In this document: in pieces, positions 59,142-64,000 of the stretch
How the letters are laid out: every line of letters starts with the position of its first letter
How positions within the stretch are numbered: position 1 is the first letter of the stretch
Origin: Chryseobacterium sp. MYb264
GTDB taxonomy: Bacteria > Bacteroidota > Bacteroidia > Flavobacteriales > Weeksellaceae
Length of the DNA: 64,000 nt
Reading direction: 5' to 3'
Assembly (NCBI RefSeq): GCF_035974275.1
Contig: NZ_CP142422.1
Span: 4,154,001 to 4,218,000 of the forward strand
Translations under genes and position numbers: made by a program
The notes under the pieces: generated by a model
Told to the model about the DNA's origin: nothing
Database searches by the model: none
Seen by the model: only the letters and a program-made list of their open reading frames with translations

Positions 59142-61433
59142 ATGTCAAGTAAAACCCACCGCGACGAAAAGAACTTTAATCAGGCCGCGTTAGATTACCA
59201 TAAGGCGGAACCTAAAGGAAAAATCGAAGTTATCCCTTCAAAGCCACACTCTTCTCAGAGAGATTTGTCATTGGCATACTCTCCGGGGGTTGCCGTTCCT
59301 TGTATGGAAATTCACCACAAGCCGGAGACCGTTTATGATTATACGGGAAAAGGAAATCTGGTAGCCGTTATTTCCAATGGTACAGCCGTTCTTGGATTAG
59401 GAGATATCGGAGCTGAAGCTTCAAAACCGGTGATGGAAGGAAAAGGCCTCTTGTTCAAAATTTTTGCAGATATCAATGTTTTTGATATCGAGATCAATGA
59501 AAAAGATCCGGATAAATTCATCGATATCGTTAAAGGTATTGCGCCGACTTTCGGGGGAATCAACCTTGAAGATATTAAAGCGCCTGAAGCTTTTTATATT
59601 GAGCAAAGATTAAAAGAAGAACTGGATATTCCTTTGATGCATGATGATCAGCATGGTACAGCCATTATTTCTGCTGCCGCTTTGATTAACTCTCTGCAGA
59701 TTGCCAACAAAAATATTCAAGATGTTAAAATGGTGGTAAACGGAGCAGGAGCTGCGGCGATTGCGTGTACCAACCTTTATATTTCTTTAGGTTTGAAGAA
59801 AGAAAACGTGTTGATGTGCGACAGTAAAGGAGTAATCAATCATAAAAGAGAAAACCTTACTCCTGAAAAATTAGATTTCATTGTAGAAACAGATATTGAT
59901 ACATTGGAAGATGCGGTAAAAGGTTCTGATGTATTCATCGGATTGTCCAAAGGAAACGTGATGACGCCTGAAATGTTGTTAAGCATGAATGAAAATCCTA
60001 TCGTTTTCGCATTGGCAAACCCGGATCCGGAAATTGCTTACGATCTTGCGCTTGAAACTCGTAAAGATGTGATCATGGCGACAGGTAGAAGTGATTATCC
60101 TAATCAGGTAAACAACGTGCTTGGTTTCCCTTATATTTTCCGTGGTGCATTAGATGTTCAGGCAAGAGGAATTAATGAAGCGATGAAATTGGCTGCCGTT
60201 CATGCCATCGCTGATTTAGCTAAAGAACCTGTTCCTGAAGCAGTAATTTTAGCATATAATATTCAAAATCTTCATTTTGGAAGAGAATATTTCATTCCAA
60301 AACCATTTGACAACAGACTGATTACAAAAGTATCAAGTGCTGTGGCAAAAGCAGCTATCGAAAGTGGTATCGCAGGAAAAACAATCGAAGATTTCGAAGA
60401 ATATGAAAATCAGCTTCTTGACCGGATGGGAAGAGATGAAAAGCTGGTAAGGATGATGCAGAACCGTGCAAAATCTAACCCGAAAAGAATTACTTTAGGA
60501 AATGCCGAAGAATATAATGTGTTGAAGGCGGCTCAGATTCTTTATGAAGAAGGGATTGCTTATCCTAGCCTTCTAGGAAATAAGCAATATATTCAGGAGC
60601 AGATGGAGCGTTTCGGAATTCAGTTGGATGTTCCGATTATCGATCCAAGTGATGATGATCAGAAGGAAAACAGAAAGAAATACAGAGAAACTCTTTGGAA
60701 ACTTCGTCAGAGAAAAGGAATGAACGAGTACAAAGCGAAGAGATTCGTTCGCCAGAGAGACTATTTCGGACCATTGATGTTGAAGCATGGTGATACAGAT
60801 GGTTTAATCGTTGGTTTCTCTAAAAATTATGCCTCAGTTTTAAGACCAGTTTTAGAAGTAATCGAAAAAGACAAAGGCGTTGATAAAGTGGCGGCGATGA
60901 TGATGATCCTGTCTGAAAAGAAACCTATTTTCTTCGCTGATACTTCCATCAACCAAAATCCTACAGCGGAAGATTTGGTTAATATCGCTAAAATGGCAGA
61001 GCATACGGTGAAATCTTTTGCGATTGAACCGAGAATTGCGATGTTAGGGTTCGAAAACTTTGCGGCGATTTCTGATACGTCTAAAAAAGTGGCAAAAGCG
61101 GTAAGTATCCTTCACGAAAAGTATCCTAAAATGATCGTGGACGGAGAAATTCAGCCGGATTTTGCAATGAATTCTGACCATTTGAGCGATTATCCTTTCT
61201 CAAAATTAGGAACAACTCCTGCGAATACCTTTGTATTCCCGAATCTGGAGTCAGCCAACCTTTCCTACAAAATCATCAGAGGAATGAAGGTGGCTCAGGT
61301 AATAGGGCCTATCTTGATGGGATTAAGCCAGCCGGTTCACGTTTTGCAGATGCGCTCAAGTGTAGATGAGATCGTTAACTTGGCAACGGTAGCCGTTCTC
61401 GATGCTCAGAGAAGAGAGAAAAAAGAAAAATAA
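59142..61433 (+). CDS. maeB: NADP-dependent malic enzyme, MaeB type with phosphotransacetylase-like domain
   Basis: The 763-residue enzyme decarboxylates malate to pyruvate, giving NADPH. Residues about 20-430 form the malic domain: [12 protein letters not shown] near 43-54, the [13 protein letters not shown] strand near 79-91, a metal site in MHDDQHGTA (about 166-174), and the NAD(P) fold [12 protein letters not shown] (about 197-208). About 435-760 form the phosphotransacetylase-like domain that is usually regulatory ([16 protein letters not shown], then [20 protein letters not shown] in parts). Length and order are normal for MaeB. It follows a kinase gene by 17 bases. Confidence 0.95.
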   Translation: MSSKTHRDEKNFNQAALDYHKAEPKGKIEVIPSKPHSSQRDLSLAYSPGVAVPCMEIHHKPETVYDYTGKGNLVAVISNGTAVLGLGDIGAEASKPVMEGKGLLFKIFADINVFDIEINEKDPDKFIDIVKGIAPTFGGINLEDIKAPEAFYIEQRLKEELDIPLMHDDQHGTAIISAAALINSLQIANKNIQDVKMVVNGAGAAAIACTNLYISLGLKKENVLMCDSKGVINHKRENLTPEKLDFIVETDIDTLEDAVKGSDVFIGLSKGNVMTPEMLLSMNENPIVFALANPDPEIAYDLALETRKDVIMATGRSDYPNQVNNVLGFPYIFRGALDVQARGINEAMKLAAVHAIADLAKEPVPEAVILAYNIQNLHFGREYFIPKPFDNRLITKVSSAVAKAAIESGIAGKTIEDFEEYENQLLDRMGRDEKLVRMMQNRAKSNPKRITLGNAEEYNVLKAAQILYEEGIAYPSLLGNKQYIQEQMERFGIQLDVPIIDPSDDDQKENRKKYRETLWKLRQRKGMNEYKAKRFVRQRDYFGPLMLKHGDTDGLIVGFSKNYASVLRPVLEVIEKDKGVDKVAAMMMILSEKKPIFFADTSINQNPTAEDLVNIAKMAEHTVKSFAIEPRIAMLGFENFAAISDTSKKVAKAVSILHEKYPKMIVDGEIQPDFAMNSDHLSDYPFSKLGTTPANTFVFPNLESANLSYKIIRGMKVAQVIGPILMGLSQPVHVLQMRSSVDEIVNLATVAVLDAQRREKKEK

Positions 61434-61446
61434 ATTTAAGTAATAG

Positions 61447-61487
61447 AAAACCTTCAGGAGCTCAAAACCTTGAAGGTTTTTTATTTT
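61447..61487 (+). terminator. Terminator after malic enzyme
   Basis: AAAACCTTCA and TGAAGGTTTT pair around a 14-base loop and are followed by TTATTTTATA. It lies 13 bases after the stop. Confidence 0.88.
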
Positions 61488-61675
61488 ATACCCAAAAGTG
61501 CGAAAAGGGATTGGTAATGCTGTTATTTTAGATAATGAAAAACGCTCAACAGAATAAAAGTCAAATATTTTTTTAACGTATGTGATCTTTTCAGCAGATG
61601 AATAATAGCTTTTATGCCTTTTGTGGTTAAATAAAAGGTTTAGATAGTTTTTAATTAAATACAAATAGAAAAAAA

Positions 61676-62320
61676 ATGGTTTTGAATACAAAAGCAATTA
61701 TTTTCGATATGGATGGAACCCTTGTAGACAACATCCCATATCACGAAGAGTCCTGGATTATCTTTTTAAAAGAATATGGAATTATCATAGAGCCTGAGAA
61801 TTTCTCAGCTCAAAATCATGGAACTTTGGATGAAATGATCATCCGTTTTTTCGGAAATGATTTATCCAGAGAGAGAATTCACGAGTTGGGCCTGGCCAAA
61901 GAAAATGCATACCAGCATCTTTACAGGCAACACCTTAAAGAAATGGAAGGCCTAACATCATTTCTTAAAAAATTAAAACAGAATAATATTAAAACAGGTC
62001 TCGCGACAATGGGAATTCCTTCTAGCATTGACTTCATTTTAGGCGGATTGAATATCAAAGCCTATTTCGATGAGGTTACCGGAGGAATGGAAGTCCTTAA
62101 AGGAAAACCTGATCCCGATATTTTTCTGAAAACGGTTGAAAAATTACAGGTTGATGGAAAAGACACCTTGGCCGTTGAAGATTCAATGGGAGGAATACAG
62201 GCTGCAAAAGAGGCCGGTCTAAAGGTAGTTGGAATTACAACTACCCATTCCGAAGAAGAGCTCATGGATAATGGCTGTACTTTCGTGATTCATGATTATG
62301 CCAATATCGATTTGAATTAA
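61676..62320 (+). CDS. HAD family phosphatase (beta-phosphoglucomutase-like)
   Basis: The 214-residue protein has the HAD motifs: IFDMDGTLVDN at about 9-19 (nucleophile D11 and acid D13), then TMG near 104-106, KGKPDPDIF at about 141-149, and VEDSMGGIQAAKEAG at about 162-176. The cap domain sits between motifs 1 and 2. It should hydrolyse or transfer phosphate on a small sugar phosphate; beta-phosphoglucomutase-like phosphatases are the nearest. It is complete and stands alone. Confidence 0.9.
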   Translation: MVLNTKAIIFDMDGTLVDNIPYHEESWIIFLKEYGIIIEPENFSAQNHGTLDEMIIRFFGNDLSRERIHELGLAKENAYQHLYRQHLKEMEGLTSFLKKLKQNNIKTGLATMGIPSSIDFILGGLNIKAYFDEVTGGMEVLKGKPDPDIFLKTVEKLQVDGKDTLAVEDSMGGIQAAKEAGLKVVGITTTHSEEELMDNGCTFVIHDYANIDLN

Positions 62321-62483
62321 ATAAGAGGCAAGTAAAAAGTAAAAAGTGAAAAGTAAAAAGAGCCAAGTAGAGTAAGTAGGGTTGAAATTTAAAAAGCTTC
62401 CATTTTAAAACATCATTTGAAGGGTAGCTGTGATGACCGAAAATACTTCCAGCCTCAACCTTCCCACTTCCTTCCCCATTAAA

Positions 62484-62518
62484 AAAGACTTCAAAATTTT
62501 GGAGTCTTTTGTTTTTTC
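62484..62518 (+). terminator. Terminator upstream of ruvA
   Basis: AAAGACT and AGTCTTT pair around an AT-rich loop, followed by TGTTTTTT. Confidence 0.75.
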
Positions 62519-62600
62519 GTAAAATCTTTAAAATCATCACCTAAAATTAAGTTAAAAAGCATTCCTGTGTTAAATGAAAATATTAATTGGTTTAATTTGC

Positions 62601-62608
62601 TATATTTG
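62601..62608 (+). promoter_or_regulatory. -7 promoter box of ruvA
   Basis: TATATTTG is a perfect TAnnTTTG, 19 bases before ATG 62628. No TTG lies at the usual distance, so the -33 element is weak. Confidence 0.5.
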
Positions 62609-62627
62609 GGAGTTTTAAAAATTAATA

Positions 62628-63212
62628 ATGATATTTTCACTTCAAGGCAATGTTCAGGAACTTACGCCTACCTATGCAGTGATCAACGTACAAGGAGTTG
62701 GTTACTATGTAGGTATCAGCCTGATGACCTCACAAACGCTGACTTTAAATAAGGAAACTTTCCTTTTTATTCAACAAATTATTCGCGAAGATGCCCATTT
62801 ATTATTTGGGTTTAACACTCGTTCGGAAAAAGAAATGTTTAATCTGTTAATAAGTGTTAATGGGGTAGGGGCCGTTTCTGCTCTTATTTTGCTGTCTACT
62901 TTAAGCCTGGAAGAGATTGCTGGGGCCATTCTTTCAAAGAATAGTGCTGTCATTCAAAAAGCCAAAGGAATTGGTGCTAAAACAGCCGAAAGAATTATTG
63001 TAGACCTTAAAGATAAGGTACAGAAATTCAATAACCCCGAGGAAAATATTTATACACTCACAGATAATAAAATTAAGGAAGAATCGTTATCTGCATTAGA
63101 AGTTTTAGGCATTCCTAAGCGTATGAGCGAGAAACTTGCAGACCGAATCATCAAACAAAATCCAGAGATCTCGGTGGAGGAATTGGTAAAACAAATTTTA
63201 AAAACTATTTAA
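62628..63212 (+). CDS. ruvA: Holliday junction branch-migration protein RuvA
   Basis: RuvA holds the Holliday junction for the RuvB helicase. The 194-residue protein starts MIFSLQGNVQEL (OB-fold domain I) and shows two helix-hairpin-helix motifs (LISVNGVGAVSAL near 74-86 and IQKAKGIGAKTAERI near 108-122) and a C-terminal RuvB-binding domain (ALEVLGIPKRMSEKL to the end). An ATG 61 bases upstream in another frame was not used. It is followed by sprA seven bases later, as in other flavobacteria. Confidence 0.95.
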   Translation: MIFSLQGNVQELTPTYAVINVQGVGYYVGISLMTSQTLTLNKETFLFIQQIIREDAHLLFGFNTRSEKEMFNLLISVNGVGAVSALILLSTLSLEEIAGAILSKNSAVIQKAKGIGAKTAERIIVDLKDKVQKFNNPEENIYTLTDNKIKEESLSALEVLGIPKRMSEKLADRIIKQNPEISVEELVKQILKTI

Positions 63213-63218
63213 CATTTG

Positions 63219-64000
63219 GTGGAAAATAATAAGTATCTGAAAATATTTTTGTTCCTGTCATTCTTATGTATGTCAGTAAGTGCCTTTGCACAGGTACCTG
63301 CTGAACCTCCTATTATTAAGAAAGACTATGAACTCGCGGATCCCACAACGTACGAGGCTTTTTATGATATAAAAACCGGAATGTACTATGTATATCCTAA
63401 GGTAGGTAATACAATTACCGGGCCACCTACAGCAATGTCTCCGGAAGATTATAAGGAATTTATGATGGCTACCCAAACAAAGGCCTATTATAAAGAAAAA
63501 TCGGAAAAGTACAGTCTGCTTTACAGAAAAGATAAAGGAGATGCAGCGAAAAAAGGCCTTATTCCTTCTCTTATGATCCGAAATAAGCTCTTTGAGACGA
63601 TTTTTGGAAGCAATAAGATCGAGATCATCCCGTCTGGGTATGCTTCCTTTGACCTTGCAGGACTCTATCAAAAAATTGACAACCCTCTTATTTTACCTCA
63701 GAACCGAACCAGTTTTACTTTCGATATTGATCAGAGAATTCAGCTGGGGTTATTAGGAAAAGTAGGAGAAAATCTGCAGTTAAAGGCCAACTATGATACC
63801 CAGAGTGGTTTTGCATTCGAAAACCGGATGAACCTCGTATGGCAATCCAAAGGAAGCTGGAAAGATCTTCAGCAGAAAGGACTGAATGACGTGAATTCAC
63901 CAAGTGCCGGAGGAGAAGACAAAATCATCAAGAGGGTAGAGTTTGGTAACGTCAATATGCCGCTTTCCACAAGTCTGATCCGTGGTTCCGAATCTTTATT
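63219..64000 (+). CDS. sprA: SprA, type IX secretion outer-membrane channel (5' part, cut by the window end)
   Basis: SprA forms the large outer-membrane pore of the type IX system. About 260 residues are visible from a GTG at 63219. There is a signal peptide (ENNKYLKIFLFLSFLCMSVSA then FAQ), then the conserved opening with PPIIKKDYELADPTTYE near residues 28-44, KNKLFETIFG near 135, and the TFDIDQRIQLGLLGKVGENL stretch near 170-190. No in-frame ATG is better placed. The gene runs off the right edge. The ruvA-sprA order is conserved in flavobacteria. The T9SS cargo genes elsewhere in the window depend on this channel. Confidence 0.9.
   Translation, partial: MENNKYLKIFLFLSFLCMSVSAFAQVPAEPPIIKKDYELADPTTYEAFYDIKTGMYYVYPKVGNTITGPPTAMSPEDYKEFMMATQTKAYYKEKSEKYSLLYRKDKGDAAKKGLIPSLMIRNKLFETIFGSNKIEIIPSGYASFDLAGLYQKIDNPLILPQNRTSFTFDIDQRIQLGLLGKVGENLQLKANYDTQSGFAFENRMNLVWQSKGSWKDLQQKGLNDVNSPSAGGEDKIIKRVEFGNVNMPLSTSLIRGSESL

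Larger units (their letters stand above)
62321..62627. other. Intergenic region of about 307 bases with word repeats
   Basis: GTAAAAAGTAAAAAGTGAAAA with eight- to nine-base periodicity fills 62333-62362, and ACTTCCAGCCTCAACCTTCC at 62443-62470 resembles the CTGGAAG words at 45600-45770. A terminator lies at 62484-62518 and the ruvA promoter box at 62601-62608. Confidence 0.65.

Noticed and set aside
63273..63671. Minus-strand ORF of 132 codons at the right end
   Set aside because: It is the complement of the conserved sprA opening, which reads without interruption on the plus strand from GTG 63219.

Overview
The window comes from a low-GC Bacteroidetes bacterium of the class Flavobacteriia, most likely Chryseobacterium or a close relative in the Weeksellaceae. 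The signs are two secreted proteins with type A and one with a type B type IX secretion (T9SS) C-terminal signal, the start of the T9SS channel gene sprA directly after ruvA, a GLPGLI-family protein, promoters of the TTG-N17..20-TAnnTTTG form, and few Shine-Dalgarno sites. The genus is inferred from gene content, not from a search.

Layout. 1-7010 is the distal part of a phenylacetate (paa) catabolic operon: a small unknown protein, paaI, a four-helix-bundle protein, pcaF/paaJ thiolase, paaY, a secreted esterase and a paaZ fused to a DUF1569-like domain. Related imperfect hairpins sit before five of these genes. 7078-7773 is a broken REP-associated tyrosine transposase with three palindromes. 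7938-10881 holds SMI1/KNR4, DUF4241, SMUG2-like and GLPGLI genes, followed by a small leader-type peptide gene. 11543-14668 has a T9SS cargo gene, two tandem tail-collar genes and an enoyl-CoA hydratase/isomerase homologue. 15000-21405 holds membrane proteins, a small winged-helix regulator with two matching operator palindromes, a metallophosphoesterase and lipoproteins. 21903-26969 is a 1688-residue adhesin-like protein behind a run of nine C. 27142-34756 is mostly housekeeping (FKBP isomerase, dtd, greA, HIT, clpX), plus a T9SS protein, a thioredoxin-like protein and tRNA-Met.

35602-53279 is an accessory region built around peptide export. It starts with a leftward operon of a C39-like/VKOR/thioredoxin fusion, a C39-peptidase ABC exporter, a six-cysteine precursor peptide and an HlyD adaptor. 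After about 1.3 kb with repeated promoter elements and a decayed AraC regulator comes a CocE-type hydrolase. A second leftward cluster then encodes a small secreted Thr-rich peptide, an SdpA/DUF5819-like protein, an HTTM (SdpB-like) protein and an outer-membrane receptor. A TPR-AraC sensor-regulator diverges from it. An IS5-family element next to the last piece of a lanthipeptide-type dehydratase gene closes the region. Three leftward promoter elements share one design: an ATTTATAAAT-type palindrome centred about 47 bases from a TATGTTTG-like -7 box. Two lie upstream of the C39 export operon and one upstream of the Sdp-like cluster, which suggests that AraC-TPR regulators control peptide secretion here.

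53598-64000 returns to core genes: DUF3810, a sugar MFS transporter, an acyltransferase, GtrA, an N-acetylglucosamine-kinase-like ATPase, malic enzyme, a HAD phosphatase, ruvA and the 5' part of sprA. All functions are read from sequence motifs and remembered families; nothing was searched.
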